The translations under genes and the position numbers were made by a program. Shown here in pieces: positions 18,250 through 27,552 of a stretch of 64,000 nucleotides of DNA. Location: assembly GCF_900215535.1 (NCBI RefSeq), contig NZ_OCND01000003.1, positions 255,737 to 319,736 of the forward strand, read 5' to 3'. Within the stretch, counting starts at the first letter, position 1; the number at the start of each line of letters is the position of its first letter. This DNA is from Pseudoxanthomonas wuyuanensis (GTDB lineage Bacteria; Pseudomonadota; Gammaproteobacteria; Xanthomonadales; Xanthomonadaceae). The notes under the pieces were generated by a model. The model had not been told where the DNA came from and did not search any database. It saw only the letters and a program-made list of their open reading frames with translations.

Positions 18250-18741
18250 ATGAAAGGTCACTACAACGTGTTGTTCCTGTGCACCGGCAATTCGGCGCGC
18301 AGCATCATGGCCGAGGTGCTGGCCAATCAACTGGGCCATGGCCGCTTCACCGCCTACAGCGCCGGCAGCAGTCCGCGCGGACAGGTCAATCCGATGGCGT
18401 TGCAGGTATTGCAGGACGCCGGTTTTTCCACCGAAGGCCTGCGCAGCAAGCCCTGGGACGAGTTCGCCCAGCCCGGCGCGCCGGAGATGGACCTGGTCAT
18501 TACCGTCTGCGACCGCGCCGCCGGCGAATCCTGCCCGGTCTGGCCCGGCCACCCGGTCACTGCGCATTGGGGCGTGCCGGATCCGGCCGCGGCAACCGGC
18601 AGCGCCGAGGAAATCCACAAGGCCTTCACCCAGACCCTGATGGTGCTGCAACAGCGCATCCACCTGCTGGCGGCGCTGAAGATCGAAGCGCTGGACCGGC
18701 TGGTGCTGGAGAGCAAGGTCCGCGAGATCGGCCGCGGCTGA
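18250..18741 (+). CDS. arsC: ArsC, arsenate reductase (low-molecular-weight phosphatase type)
   Basis: A 163-residue arsenate reductase of the protein-tyrosine-phosphatase fold. The nucleophile loop is Cys11-T-G-N-S-A-Arg17-S. Two further cysteines, Cys87 and Cys95 (V-C-D-R-A-A-G-E-S-C-P-V-W-P-G), are placed to relay electrons as in thioredoxin-linked enzymes. It reduces As(V) to As(III) for export by Acr3. The gene is separated from acr3 by 32 bases that include two T-runs but no clear stem. It is followed by the GAPDH gene after 45 bases. The exact electron donor is not shown by sequence. Confidence 0.94.
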   Translation: MKGHYNVLFLCTGNSARSIMAEVLANQLGHGRFTAYSAGSSPRGQVNPMALQVLQDAGFSTEGLRSKPWDEFAQPGAPEMDLVITVCDRAAGESCPVWPGHPVTAHWGVPDPAAATGSAEEIHKAFTQTLMVLQQRIHLLAALKIEALDRLVLESKVREIGRG

Positions 18742-18786
18742 TAGCGGTCTTCATATCATCAACTTCTTCCACCCACCTGAGAATCC

Positions 18787-19794
18787 ATGAGCATTCGTAT
18801 CGGTATCAACGGCTTCGGCCGGATGGGGCGGCTGACCCTGCGCGCGGCCTGGGGCAGTCCCGACTTCTCCTTCGTCCACATCAACGACCCGGCCGGCGAC
18901 CCGGCGACGTTGGCGCATCTGATGCTGTTCGATTCGGTGCATGGGCGCTGGGACCGTGACGTGCGCGCCGAGGACGACGCACTGATCATCGACGGCGTGC
19001 GTATCCCGGTCACCCGCAACCAGGACATCACCGCCACCGACTGGTCCGCTTGCGATGTGGCGATCGAGGCTTCGGGAAAGTTCCGCAAGCCCGATGTGCT
19101 GCAGCCGTATCTGGACCAGGGCGTGAAGCGGGTGGTGGTGACCGCGCCGATCAAGGCGGCCGGCACGCTGGATGTCGTCATGGGCGTCAACCATCACCGC
19201 TTCGATCCGGCGCAGCACCGCATCGTTTCGGCGGCGTCGTGCACGACCAACTGCTTCGCGCCGGTGGTCAAGGTGATTCACGAAGGCATCGGCATCCGCC
19301 ACGGCAGCCTGACCACCATCCACAGCCTGACCAACACCCAGGTCATCGTCGATGCGCCGCACAAGGACCTGCGCCGCGCGCGCGCCTGCGGCAGCAGCCT
19401 GATTCCGACCTCGACCGGATCGGCCACCGCCATCGCCGAAATCTTCCCCGAACTGCGCGGGCGGCTGGACGGCCACGCGGTGCGGGTGCCGCTGACCAAT
19501 GCCTCGCTGACCGACTGCGTGTTCGAGGTCGAGCGCGCCACCACCGCGGAAGAGGTCAACGCGCTTCTCAAGACCGCCGCCGAAGGCGAGCTGGCCGGTG
19601 TTCTGGGTTATGAGGAACGTCCGCTGGTGTCTATCGACTACCAAACCGATCCGCGTTCGAGCATCGTCGATGCGCTTTCCACGCGCGTCATCAACGGCAC
19701 CCAGGTCAAGATCTACGCGTGGTACGACAACGAATGGGGCTATGTAAACCGTACCGCCGGACTGGTGCGGCTGGTCGGCCAGGCGGATCGCTGA
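18787..19794 (+). CDS. ArsJ-associated glyceraldehyde-3-phosphate dehydrogenase
   Basis: A 335-residue GAPDH with the catalytic Cys152 in S-A-A-S-C-T-T-N-C and an N-terminal NAD-binding start [11 protein letters not shown]. In ars operons this enzyme uses arsenate in place of phosphate to make 1-arseno-3-phosphoglycerate, which ArsJ exports and which then falls apart outside the cell. Its position, 3 bases before the arsJ gene, supports that role over glycolysis. The AAGFDMGR-type variation (F-G-R-M-G-R instead of F-G-R-I-G-R) is consistent with a specialised paralogue. It could still take part in glycolysis if it were the only GAPDH in the genome, which the window cannot show. Confidence 0.93.
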   Translation: MSIRIGINGFGRMGRLTLRAAWGSPDFSFVHINDPAGDPATLAHLMLFDSVHGRWDRDVRAEDDALIIDGVRIPVTRNQDITATDWSACDVAIEASGKFRKPDVLQPYLDQGVKRVVVTAPIKAAGTLDVVMGVNHHRFDPAQHRIVSAASCTTNCFAPVVKVIHEGIGIRHGSLTTIHSLTNTQVIVDAPHKDLRRARACGSSLIPTSTGSATAIAEIFPELRGRLDGHAVRVPLTNASLTDCVFEVERATTAEEVNALLKTAAEGELAGVLGYEERPLVSIDYQTDPRSSIVDALSTRVINGTQVKIYAWYDNEWGYVNRTAGLVRLVGQADR

Positions 19795-19797
19795 GAT

Positions 19798-21012
19798 ATG
19801 CTGCAGCGGCTTTCGCCACCGGTGCGTCAGTACCTGCTGATCACCGGCAACTACTGGGCATTCACATTGACCGACGGCGCGCTGCGCATGCTGGTGGTGC
19901 TGCATTTCCACCAGTTGGGCTACAGCCCGCTGCAAGTGGCACTGCTGTTCCTGTTCTACGAAATCTTCGGCGTCGTCACCAATCTGGTTGGCGGCTGGCT
20001 GGGCGCGCGCATCGGCCTGAACCGCACGATGAACATCGGCCTGGGGCTGCAGGTCGTTGCGCTGGCGATGCTGCTGGTGCCGGCGGCGTGGTTGACCGTG
20101 ATCTGGGTGATGGCGGCGCAGGCGCTGTCGGGCATCGCCAAGGATCTGAACAAGATGAGCGCCAAGAGCAGCATCAAGCTGCTGGTGCCGGCCGGCCAGC
20201 AGGGCGCGCTGTTCCGCTGGGTGGCGCTGCTGACCGGATCGAAGAACGCGTTGAAGGGCGTGGGTTTCTTCCTGGGCGGTCTGCTGCTGACGTTGCTCGG
20301 GTTCGCCAATGCGGTGCTGTGCATGGCGGTGGCGCTGGCGCTGGTGTGGTTGCTGAGCCTGTTGCTGCTCAAGCGCGATCTGGGCAAGGCCAAGGCCAAG
20401 CCGAAGTTCCGCGACATATTTTCCAAGAGCCGCGCCATCAATCTGCTGTCGGCGGCGCGGTTGTTCCTGTTCGGCGCGCGCGATGTCTGGTTCGTGGTCG
20501 CGTTGCCGGTGTTCCTTTCCGAGGTGCTGGGCTGGGACTTCTGGCAGGTGGGCGGTTTCCTGGCCGCATGGGTGATCGGTTACGGCATCGTGCAGTCGCT
20601 GGCGCCGTACTTCACCGGCAAGCGTCGCGGCCATGTGCCGGATGGGCGCAGCGCTTTGTTCTGGGCGCTGCCGCTGGCCGGCGTGCCGGCGCTGATGGCC
20701 GCGTTGTTGTACCACGGCCAATCCGCACAGGCGGTCGTCATCGTCGGACTGGCGATTTTCGGCGTTCTGTTTGCGATCAACTCATCGCTGCACAGCTTTC
20801 TGATCGTCAGCTACGCGGCTGAAGACGGCGTATCGCTGGACGTGGGTTTCTACTACATGGCCAACGCGCTGGGCCGGCTGCTGGGCACGGTGCTGTCCGG
20901 CTGGATCTACCAGGTGGCGGGGCTGCAAGCATGCCTGGCGGTTTCGGCGCTGTTGGTGGCGCTGGCCGCGGCGGTATCGGTGGCGCTGCCGCGGCATGCG
21001 GATGCCGCCTGA
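19798..21012 (+). CDS. arsJ: ArsJ, organoarsenical efflux MFS transporter
   Basis: A 404-residue major-facilitator protein with about twelve hydrophobic segments. It follows the GAPDH gene after 3 bases, the diagnostic gapdh-arsJ pairing in which ArsJ exports 1-arseno-3-phosphoglycerate. Blocks typical of the ArsJ family include the N-terminal N-Y-W-A-F-T-L-T-D-G-A-L-R-M-L-V-V-L-H-F and the L-S-G-I-A-K-D-L-N-K-M-S-A-K-S-S segment. It is the last gene of the arsenic operon, and its end is 6 bases from the convergent sensor kinase gene. Confidence 0.95.
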   Translation: MLQRLSPPVRQYLLITGNYWAFTLTDGALRMLVVLHFHQLGYSPLQVALLFLFYEIFGVVTNLVGGWLGARIGLNRTMNIGLGLQVVALAMLLVPAAWLTVIWVMAAQALSGIAKDLNKMSAKSSIKLLVPAGQQGALFRWVALLTGSKNALKGVGFFLGGLLLTLLGFANAVLCMAVALALVWLLSLLLLKRDLGKAKAKPKFRDIFSKSRAINLLSAARLFLFGARDVWFVVALPVFLSEVLGWDFWQVGGFLAAWVIGYGIVQSLAPYFTGKRRGHVPDGRSALFWALPLAGVPALMAALLYHGQSAQAVVIVGLAIFGVLFAINSSLHSFLIVSYAAEDGVSLDVGFYYMANALGRLLGTVLSGWIYQVAGLQACLAVSALLVALAAAVSVALPRHADAA

Positions 21013-21018
21013 CCGCAA

Positions 21019-22290
21019 TCAGGTAGCAAACTTCAGCGTGCTGATGGTGCCGCTGCCCGGAGCGGATCGTATATGCAGTTGCCAGCCCAGGTGTTCGCAT
21101 AGCCGGCCAAGCAGCTCCATGCCGATGCCGCCGCCTTCGCGCCCGCGTCCGCCGCCGCGGGCGATCTGCGCGTAGATGCGGCTGATTTCGTCCGGCGTCA
21201 TGCCGTGGCCGGGATCGGTGATGGTCACGGTGGCGTCGGCGGACAGGCTGATGCGGATTTCGCCCTGGTCGCTGTTTTCGATGGCGTTGCGCAGCAGGTT
21301 GCCGATGGCGGCCTGGACGATGGCCAGTGGCGCCGCGACCACGCAAGGGGGCAGGGCATCGGCGACCAGGGTCAGCTGCTTGCCTTTGGTCAGGTAGCGG
21401 TGGTCTTCGATGATTTCGGGCAGCAGTTCGTCCAGCGCCACGTCATCGGCATTGCGCGACAGCCGGGCGGGATCGCGGGCAAGCACCAGCAGCAACGAAA
21501 TCAGCTGTTCCACGTCGCGGGCGGTGCGGTGGACACGCTGGATCTGGCCGCGCGTGCTGGCAGTCAGATCCGGCTGCTCCAATGCCAGTTCGGCGGCGCC
21601 TGCAATCACCGCGATGGGGGTCCGCAGCTCGTGGCTGGCGCTGTCGATGAAGATGCGTTCGCGTTCGACAAAGCGGTCGTGGCGCGCCAGGTAGTCGTTG
21701 AGTGCGCCGGCGATCACGGTGAGTTCGGAACCGGCTTTTTCTTCGATGGCGATGCGTTGCTGGCCGCGATCGGGCTTCAGTCTTGCGATATCCGTGGCCA
21801 TGGCCGAGAGCGGCTTCAACGCCCGGCCCAATCCCCACGCAGCCACCGCGCCCATCGCGATGACCAGCAGCAGCGTGGATGCAAGGATGAACGCGGACAG
21901 TCGCCGTTCCTCCTGTTCCATTTCGGTGATGTCCAGGCTGAGGACGTATCGTTTGTCGCCGACCTGGCGAACCAGGACCACCTGCTCGCGTCCCTGCACC
22001 ACGATTTCATCGACCAGCCCAGGCGGCAGCGCGGCCAGCTCGGCCGGGATGGCCGGCTCCTCGCCGGGACCGTACAGCTTCAGGTTGTCGGTATCGTTCC
22101 AGCGATAGGAGGGATCCTCTGCGCTGCGCTCCAGCACATGGTCCATTTCGCTGCGCAGCAGCGATTTCCATACCAGGCGTTCGGCGTATTCGTTGACCAG
22201 TAGGCCATGCAGGAATACCGCCCCCGACAACAGCAAGGCATAGCCGCCAAGCCAGTACAGGATTCGGGTGCGCAGGCTAGGGCGTTTCAT
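21019..22290 (-). CDS. Sensor histidine kinase
   Basis: A 423-residue membrane sensor kinase. There is a membrane helix at residues about 10-30, a roughly 110-residue periplasmic domain without a family I recognise, a second helix near 150-170, a HAMP-like linker, HisKA (D-S-A-S-H-E-L-R-T-P-I) and an ATPase domain that is short, with G-G-G-I-G-M-E-L-L in place of the usual G-x-G-L-G-L. The start codon overlaps the stop of the regulator gene by one base (TGATG), so the two are co-translated. The pair is divergent from lipid A modification genes, which makes it a candidate PmrB-type sensor; that link is inferred. Confidence 0.9.
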   Translation of the reverse strand: MKRPSLRTRILYWLGGYALLLSGAVFLHGLLVNEYAERLVWKSLLRSEMDHVLERSAEDPSYRWNDTDNLKLYGPGEEPAIPAELAALPPGLVDEIVVQGREQVVLVRQVGDKRYVLSLDITEMEQEERRLSAFILASTLLLVIAMGAVAAWGLGRALKPLSAMATDIARLKPDRGQQRIAIEEKAGSELTVIAGALNDYLARHDRFVERERIFIDSASHELRTPIAVIAGAAELALEQPDLTASTRGQIQRVHRTARDVEQLISLLLVLARDPARLSRNADDVALDELLPEIIEDHRYLTKGKQLTLVADALPPCVVAAPLAIVQAAIGNLLRNAIENSDQGEIRISLSADATVTITDPGHGMTPDEISRIYAQIARGGGRGREGGGIGMELLGRLCEHLGWQLHIRSAPGSGTISTLKFAT

Positions 22291-22997
22291 CACTGGGCCG
22301 CGACGGCATCGGTTTTCTCGGCGTGGCTGACGCCCAGGCGGTAGCCCACGCGCGGTATGGTCTGGATCAGCTTGACGTCGAAAGGACCGTCGACGCTGCG
22401 CCTGAGTTCGTAGATATGCGAGCGCAGCATGTCGCCGTCTGGCGGGTTGTCGCCCCACAGCGCGCGTTCCAGCTGTTCGCGGGTCACCGCCGCCGGGCTG
22501 GCCTGCATCAGCGTTTCCAGCAGCTTGCGGCAGGCCGGATACAGGTGCAGCGGCTGCCCGCCGCGGCTGGCTTCCAGCGTGTTCAGATCCAGCCGCAGAT
22601 CCAGTACCTCCAGCGTTTTCTTGCGGCTGCGGCCATGCGCCCGCGCCAGCAGCGCTTCCAGCCGGACTTCCAGCTCGGGCAGGGCGAAAGGCTTGGTCAG
22701 GTAGTCGTCGGCGCCGGCACGGAAACCGGCAATCTTGTCGGGCAGTTCGTCGCGCGCGGTCAGCATGATCACCGGGATGCCGGAGTCGTGCTCTTCGCGC
22801 AGTTTGCGCAACACTTCCGGGCCGTCCATCCGCGGCAGCATCCAGTCCAGCACGATGGCATCGTACTGGTGGCTGGTGGCCAGGTGCAGGCCGGTCGCGC
22901 CATCGGGAGCGGCGTCGAGGATGTGCCCCCTGGATTCGAAATAGTCGAACAGGTTGGCGACCAGACTTCGGTTGTCTTCGATGACCAGCAGCCGCAT
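22290..22997 (-). CDS. OmpR-family response regulator
   Basis: A 235-residue regulator with a receiver (M-R-L-L-V-I-E-D-N, phosphorylated aspartate in I-V-L-D-W-M-L-P, lysine in LTKPFA) and a winged-helix DNA-binding domain ending I-P-R-V-G-Y-R-L-G. It is followed by its kinase on the same transcript. The divergent gene on the other side encodes an ArnT-like transferase, and the 184 bases between the start codons probably hold both promoters. Control of the envelope genes 23182-28726 is the natural hypothesis, but the sequence alone does not prove it. Confidence 0.93.
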   Translation of the reverse strand: MRLLVIEDNRSLVANLFDYFESRGHILDAAPDGATGLHLATSHQYDAIVLDWMLPRMDGPEVLRKLREEHDSGIPVIMLTARDELPDKIAGFRAGADDYLTKPFALPELEVRLEALLARAHGRSRKKTLEVLDLRLDLNTLEASRGGQPLHLYPACRKLLETLMQASPAAVTREQLERALWGDNPPDGDMLRSHIYELRRSVDGPFDVKLIQTIPRVGYRLGVSHAEKTDAVAAQ

Positions 22998-23181
22998 GCG
23001 TGTGTCCGGGTAGGTGCTGCCGCCGTGGCATGTCGCAGCTTGCCGGCAAGTGTGGCAGGCCTTTCGTCAAAAAGCTGTCGGAGGCCGGGCGTCCCGAGCC
23101 CCGCCTCCCGAGCCCACCCCGACAATTCTCCAACGCCAGCCACAGCAATATGTCTGCCTCTCCACGTTGCGGTGCGCCGGC

Positions 23182-24900
23182 TTGTCGCAGCTTCCATTCC
23201 GTACTCCGGGCCGGCAGAGGGCCGGATTCCTGTTGCTGATGCTGCTGGCCGCGCTGGCGCTGCTGGCCGGGCTGGGCATGCGCGAACCGGTGCCGCCGGA
23301 TGAGCCACGCTTCGTGCTGGCGGCGCGGCAGATGGTCGAATCCGGACAATGGCTGTTCCCGCACCGCGGCAGCGAACTCTATGCCGAGAAGCCGCCGATG
23401 TTCATGTGGCTGCAGGCGCTTGCGTACCAGGCAGTCGGCGATTGGAAGGCGGCGTTCCTGCTGCCGTCGCTGCTGGCTGCGTTGCTGACGCTGTGGCTGA
23501 CCCACGATCTGGCCCGGCGGCTGTGGGGGCGGCGGGCCGCGCGCCATGCGGCGCTGGCGTTGTTCGTCTGTCTGCAGTTCGGCCTGCAGGCCAAGCGCGG
23601 CCAGATCGACGTGGTGCTGGTGGCGATGACCACCGCCTCGCTGTGGGCGCTGTTGCGCTATCTGCTGGAGAAGCCGGATTGGCGTCTGCTGGCCACCGGG
23701 GCGTTCATGGCCGGGCTGGGTACGGTGACCAAGGGGGTGGGGTTTTTGCCGTTGCTGGTGCTGGTGCCGGCGCTGGCGTTGCGGTTCGCATATCGTGCCG
23801 GTCCGCCGCCCACGGTGCGCTCGGGCTGGCATGCGCTGGCGGCATTGGCCGGGTTTGCGGCCGGGGCCGGCGTATGGCTGGCACCGATGCTGTGGGCGGT
23901 GCAGGCCAGCCAGGATCCGGCGCTGCAAGCCTACGCCGGCGAAATGCTGTGGAAACAGACAGGCACCCGCTATGCCAACGCCTGGCATCACGTAAAGCCG
24001 GCCTGGTACTACCTGCAGGTCATCGCGACGTTATGGCTGCCCGGCGCGCTGTTGTTGCCCTGGCTGCTGCCGGCGTGGTGGCGGCGCCTGCGCCGCGGCG
24101 ACAGCCGGATCATCCTGCTGCTGGGCTGGAGTGCGCTGGTGCTGCTGTTCTTCAGCGCCAGCCCGGGCAAGCGCGAGGTCTATATCTTCCCGATGCTGCC
24201 GGCCCTGTGCGTCGCCGCTGCGCCGCTGCTGCCGGGTTTGCTGCGGCGGTCGGCGGTCCGGTGGGCGCTGGCGACGTACCTGGCCGTGCTGGCGGCGGTT
24301 GCCGTGCTGGTCGCTGCGCTGTTGCTGCTGGATGGTTCCGGCGCCCTGCAACGGCAGGCGTTGCAGCGGGGCATGGATGCGGCTTCGATGCGGCATTTTT
24401 CCGTGTGGCTGCTGGGTTTCGGTGCGCTGGCGTTGGCGTTGCTGGGCTGGGCCCGCTTGCGCCGCGTTGGCATTGCCGTCGTGCTGGCCACGGCTGCGCT
24501 GTGGGCCAGTTATGGACTGGGCCTGGCGCCGGCCATCAATGCCGACAGTTCCGGCCAGGCGCTGATGCGGCGGGTGGGGCAGCGGATCGGCCCGGATGCG
24601 CAACTGGGCCTGTTGGGCTGGCGCGAGCAACTGCTGTTGCAGGCGGACCGGCCGGCGCTGGATTTCGGTTTCAAGCGCGGCTGGCAGCAGCAATGGCAAC
24701 AGGCCGGTCCATGGCTGCAGGCCGAGCCGCAGCGGCGTTGGCTGCTGGTGCTTGAGCAGGCCATGGCGCCGTGCGTGGAGCAGCGGCTGGCGATAGCGAT
24801 GGGCACTTCCAGCCGACGCCAGTGGTGGCTGGTACCGGGTACTGCGGTGAGCGGCGATTGCGCGGTCGGGCTTTCGCCTGGCGAGTCCGAAAACGACTGA
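23182..24900 (+). CDS. ArnT/PMT-family membrane glycosyltransferase
   Basis: A large inner-membrane protein (572 residues from the TTG at 23182) of the ArnT/GT83-PMT family, which moves a sugar from an undecaprenyl-phosphate carrier to lipid A or another acceptor in the periplasm. After the first helix it has P-P-D-E-P-R-F, the acidic motif of the family, then E-K-P-P-M-F-M-W and about ten more hydrophobic helices; the C-terminal region is soluble. The start is uncertain. No ATG is in frame before the first helix; a GTG at 23014 would add about 55 low-complexity residues, and TTG at 23167 or 23182 fits the family better. It heads the set of envelope genes. Confidence 0.85.
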   Translation: MSQLPFRTPGRQRAGFLLLMLLAALALLAGLGMREPVPPDEPRFVLAARQMVESGQWLFPHRGSELYAEKPPMFMWLQALAYQAVGDWKAAFLLPSLLAALLTLWLTHDLARRLWGRRAARHAALALFVCLQFGLQAKRGQIDVVLVAMTTASLWALLRYLLEKPDWRLLATGAFMAGLGTVTKGVGFLPLLVLVPALALRFAYRAGPPPTVRSGWHALAALAGFAAGAGVWLAPMLWAVQASQDPALQAYAGEMLWKQTGTRYANAWHHVKPAWYYLQVIATLWLPGALLLPWLLPAWWRRLRRGDSRIILLLGWSALVLLFFSASPGKREVYIFPMLPALCVAAAPLLPGLLRRSAVRWALATYLAVLAAVAVLVAALLLLDGSGALQRQALQRGMDAASMRHFSVWLLGFGALALALLGWARLRRVGIAVVLATAALWASYGLGLAPAINADSSGQALMRRVGQRIGPDAQLGLLGWREQLLLQADRPALDFGFKRGWQQQWQQAGPWLQAEPQRRWLLVLEQAMAPCVEQRLAIAMGTSSRRQWWLVPGTAVSGDCAVGLSPGESEND

Positions 24901-24913
24901 ATGCCGACAAACC

Positions 24914-24935
24914 GGCATGCCCGCGCGGGCATGCC
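24914..24935. repeat. Perfect 22-base palindrome in the arnT-like/PAP2 gap
   Basis: GGCATGCCCGC followed at once by GCGGGCATGCC makes a perfect 11+11 palindrome 14 bases after the ArnT-like stop codon. It has no T-run, so it is not a classic terminator. It could be an mRNA-processing hairpin or a protein site lowering expression of the downstream genes. Confidence 0.7.
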
Positions 24936-25030
24936 ATGGCGGGTTCTTAACGGCTTTCCGACAGCGCTCCGACCGCTCTACGACAGCGCCGGCACGACGA
25001 TGCACGGGTCCCGGACACACAAACCGCTGC

Positions 25031-25855
25031 ATGCAATCCGCCGAACCCAATCTCTCCCCGGCTGCATCCAACCTGCCATGCAACCCTGCACCGACTGCGC
25101 TTGCAACGCACGTCGGCCGCGTATCGGTGCCCGGCTGCCCGGCAATGGTTTCTCGGCCGGCTCATGGCTCCCTGCGCCTTCTGCTGCTGCCGATGCTGGG
25201 CTTTGCGCTGGCCTGGGTCGTGCTGGTACCGATGCGCGGCGATCAGTGGTGGGCCGACCGCTTGCTGGCATGGGAAGGAGGACAGTGGAAGCTCGGCCAC
25301 TCGCTGCTGCTGGAGACGGTAATCCACCGCGGCGGCAAGCGCCTGAGCGTACTGACGTGGTTGGCCGCGGTGGGCATAACCGTGTGGATGTGGCAGCGCC
25401 CTGACCTGCGTCATTGGCGGCGCCCCGCGGTGGCGCTGCTGTTGTCGGTGCTGCTGTCCACGTTGACGGTATCGATGCTCAAGTCGATCACCCATATGGA
25501 TTGTCCGTGGGATCTGCTGGGCTATGGCGGGCAGCGGCCGTTCATCGATCTGTTCGCCGCGCGTCCGGCGGAATTGCCGGCGGCCGCGTGCTTTCCGGCT
25601 GGCCATGCCAGCGCCGGGTACGCGTGGGTGGCGCTGTATTTTTTTGCCGGCGCGGTGCGCCCGCAGTGGCGCGGCGCCGGGCTGTGGACCGGTCTGGCGG
25701 CCGGCCTGGTGTTCGGCCTGGCCCAGCAACTGCGCGGGGCGCATTTCCTTTCGCACGATCTGGCCAGCCTGATGGTGTGCTGGCTGGTGGCGCTGGCCGT
25801 CTACCGGCTCGTGGCCGCTGATGGCCGGTCCGTTGCGCAGGGAGCGGCGGCATGA
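25031..25855 (+). CDS. PAP2-family membrane phosphatase (LpxE-like)
   Basis: A 274-residue inner-membrane phosphatase with six hydrophobic helices. The three PAP2 motifs are visible: K-S-I-T-H-M-D-C-P-W-D (a variant of KxxxxxxRP with C for R), F-P-A-G-H-A-S-A-G-Y, and R-G-A-H-F-L-S-H-D with the catalytic histidine and its aspartate partner. In this gene set it may remove a lipid A phosphate (LpxE type) or undecaprenyl pyrophosphate phosphate; the sequence does not decide. The start is uncertain, since ATG at 25031 has no good ribosome site and ATG at 25145 would remove 38 hydrophilic residues. It overlaps eptA by 4 bases. Confidence 0.85.
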   Translation: MQSAEPNLSPAASNLPCNPAPTALATHVGRVSVPGCPAMVSRPAHGSLRLLLLPMLGFALAWVVLVPMRGDQWWADRLLAWEGGQWKLGHSLLLETVIHRGGKRLSVLTWLAAVGITVWMWQRPDLRHWRRPAVALLLSVLLSTLTVSMLKSITHMDCPWDLLGYGGQRPFIDLFAARPAELPAAACFPAGHASAGYAWVALYFFAGAVRPQWRGAGLWTGLAAGLVFGLAQQLRGAHFLSHDLASLMVCWLVALAVYRLVAADGRSVAQGAAA

Positions 25856-27552
25856 ACGCGAAGGTGCTGCCGGCCCGTACGCCATGGTTCTGGCTGCAAC
25901 GCTGGCCCGCCTGGATGCGGCTGCGCCCGGAAATCAGCAGCGAGGCGCTGATTCTTTCCTGCAGCATGTTCTTCACCCTGTTCTACAACGCCGCGTTCTG
26001 GCATGGCGCGGTGTCGCAGCCGCTGCAGCAATGGAAATGGGTGCTGTCGCTGGGTTTGATCGTCACTGCGGCGCATTCGCTGCTGCTCGGGTTGATGGTC
26101 TGGCGCTGGTCGGCCAAGCCGCTGCTGTCGGTGCTGCTGTTGCTGTCGGCGCTGGCCGGCCACTACATGAATGCCTATGGCGTGTACCTGGATGCGGACA
26201 TGGTCCGCAACGTGCTGCATACCGACCTGAAGGAATCGCGCGAAATCCTGTCCTTCGACCTGCTGCCCCCCGTGCTGTGGGCGCTGGTGCCGGTGACGCT
26301 GCTGTGGCGCGTGCGGCTGCGCGCAAGGACGCTATCGCGCGCGTTGCTGGTCCGTACCGGATTTCTGGCTGTCGTGGTCCTGACCGGTCTGGCAGGCGTG
26401 TTGCTGTCGACCCAGGAACTGTCTTCGTTCCTGCGCAACCACCGCGAAGTGCGCTATCTGGTCACCCCGGCCAATGTGCTGGTATCGCTGACCAAGGTGA
26501 TGACCGAGCAGCCGCCGGGAACCAGGACGGCGCTGCTGCCGGTGGGGTTGGACGCAACCGGCCGGACGCTGCCGGCCGGCACCAAGCCCCGGCTGCTGGT
26601 CATGGTGATCGGCGAAACCGCGCGCGCGCAGAACTGGGGTTTGAACGGTTATGCGCGGCAGACCACGCCGGAGCTGTCGCAGCTGCCGGTGGTCAACTTT
26701 CCGCAGGTTGCCGCCTGCGGCAGCAGCACCGAAGTTTCGTTGCCATGCATGTTCTCCTCGCTGGGCCGCGAGAACTACGACGAGAAGCGCATCCGCAGCC
26801 AGCAATCCTTGCTGCACGTGCTCGATCATGCCGGCGTGGCCACGCTGTGGCGCGACAACCAGTCCGGCTGCAAGGGCGTCTGCGACGGCCTGGCCTACGA
26901 GGCGATGGACGACAGCGGCGATCCGCAGCTCTGCAAAGGCGGCCGCTGCCTGGACGAGGTGCTGTTGCGCGGGTTGCCGTCGCGGCTGGTGGCGGCCAGC
27001 GGCGATACCGTGGTGGTGCTGCACCAACTGGGTAATCACGGCCCCAACTACTTCGAGCGCTATCCGCCGGCGTTCCGGCGCTTTGCGCCGGTCTGCGAAA
27101 CCGCCGAGCTCGGCAAGTGCCAATCGCCGCAGATCGTCAACGCCTACGACAACGCGCTGCTGTACACCGATCACTTCCTGGCCCGCACCATCGCCGCGCT
27201 CAAAGAACAGCAATCCTTTGATGCCGCGCTGATCTACGTTTCCGACCATGGCGAATCGCTGGGCGAGAAAGGCCTTTATCTGCACGGTATGCCGTACAGC
27301 ATCGCGCCGCGGGAGCAGACCAGGGTGCCGATGACGATGTGGTTCTCGCCGGGTTTCCAGCGCCAGACCGGGCTGGACACCCGCTGCCTGCGGCAACACG
27401 CCGATGCCGAGGTCAGCCACGATTACCTGTTCCATTCGGTGCTGGGCGCGATGGACGTAGCCACGGCGCTGTACCGGCCCGAACGGGATCTGTTCGCACC
27501 GTGCCGCGGGCCTGGCGCGAAGTTGTCCATGACGGCAGGAGCGGCGCCATGA
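25852..27552 (+). CDS. eptA: EptA, lipid A phosphoethanolamine transferase
   Basis: A 566-residue enzyme with five N-terminal membrane helices and a periplasmic alkaline-phosphatase-fold domain. It moves phosphoethanolamine from phosphatidylethanolamine to lipid A, which lowers the surface charge. Zinc ligands and nucleophile are visible: Glu255 in V-I-G-E-T-A-R-A, catalytic Thr293 in A-C-G-S-S-T-E-V-S-L-P-C-M-F (the residue matching Thr285 of MCR-1, with its disulfide cysteines at the same spacing), His in N-H-G-P-N-Y, and D-H in Y-V-S-D-H-G-E-S-L-G. The start overlaps the upstream PAP2 gene and the stop overlaps the next gene (ATGA). This family includes polymyxin-resistance enzymes, but here it appears chromosomal and part of a native cassette. 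Confidence 0.96.
   Translation: MNAKVLPARTPWFWLQRWPAWMRLRPEISSEALILSCSMFFTLFYNAAFWHGAVSQPLQQWKWVLSLGLIVTAAHSLLLGLMVWRWSAKPLLSVLLLLSALAGHYMNAYGVYLDADMVRNVLHTDLKESREILSFDLLPPVLWALVPVTLLWRVRLRARTLSRALLVRTGFLAVVVLTGLAGVLLSTQELSSFLRNHREVRYLVTPANVLVSLTKVMTEQPPGTRTALLPVGLDATGRTLPAGTKPRLLVMVIGETARAQNWGLNGYARQTTPELSQLPVVNFPQVAACGSSTEVSLPCMFSSLGRENYDEKRIRSQQSLLHVLDHAGVATLWRDNQSGCKGVCDGLAYEAMDDSGDPQLCKGGRCLDEVLLRGLPSRLVAASGDTVVVLHQLGNHGPNYFERYPPAFRRFAPVCETAELGKCQSPQIVNAYDNALLYTDHFLARTIAALKEQQSFDAALIYVSDHGESLGEKGLYLHGMPYSIAPREQTRVPMTMWFSPGFQRQTGLDTRCLRQHADAEVSHDYLFHSVLGAMDVATALYRPERDLFAPCRGPGAKLSMTAGAAP

Noticed and set aside
23031-23193. TGTCGCAGCTT occurring at 23031 and 23183 between the regulator and ArnT-like genes
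   Set aside because: The copies are 152 bases apart, one lies at the proposed start of the coding region, and neither fits a tandem regulator site, so chance is likely.
25852-27552. An acquired mcr-type resistance gene
   Set aside because: The gene lies in a tightly overlapping native operon with no mobile elements. Catalytic residues are shared by all EptA proteins and do not mark a mobile mcr gene.
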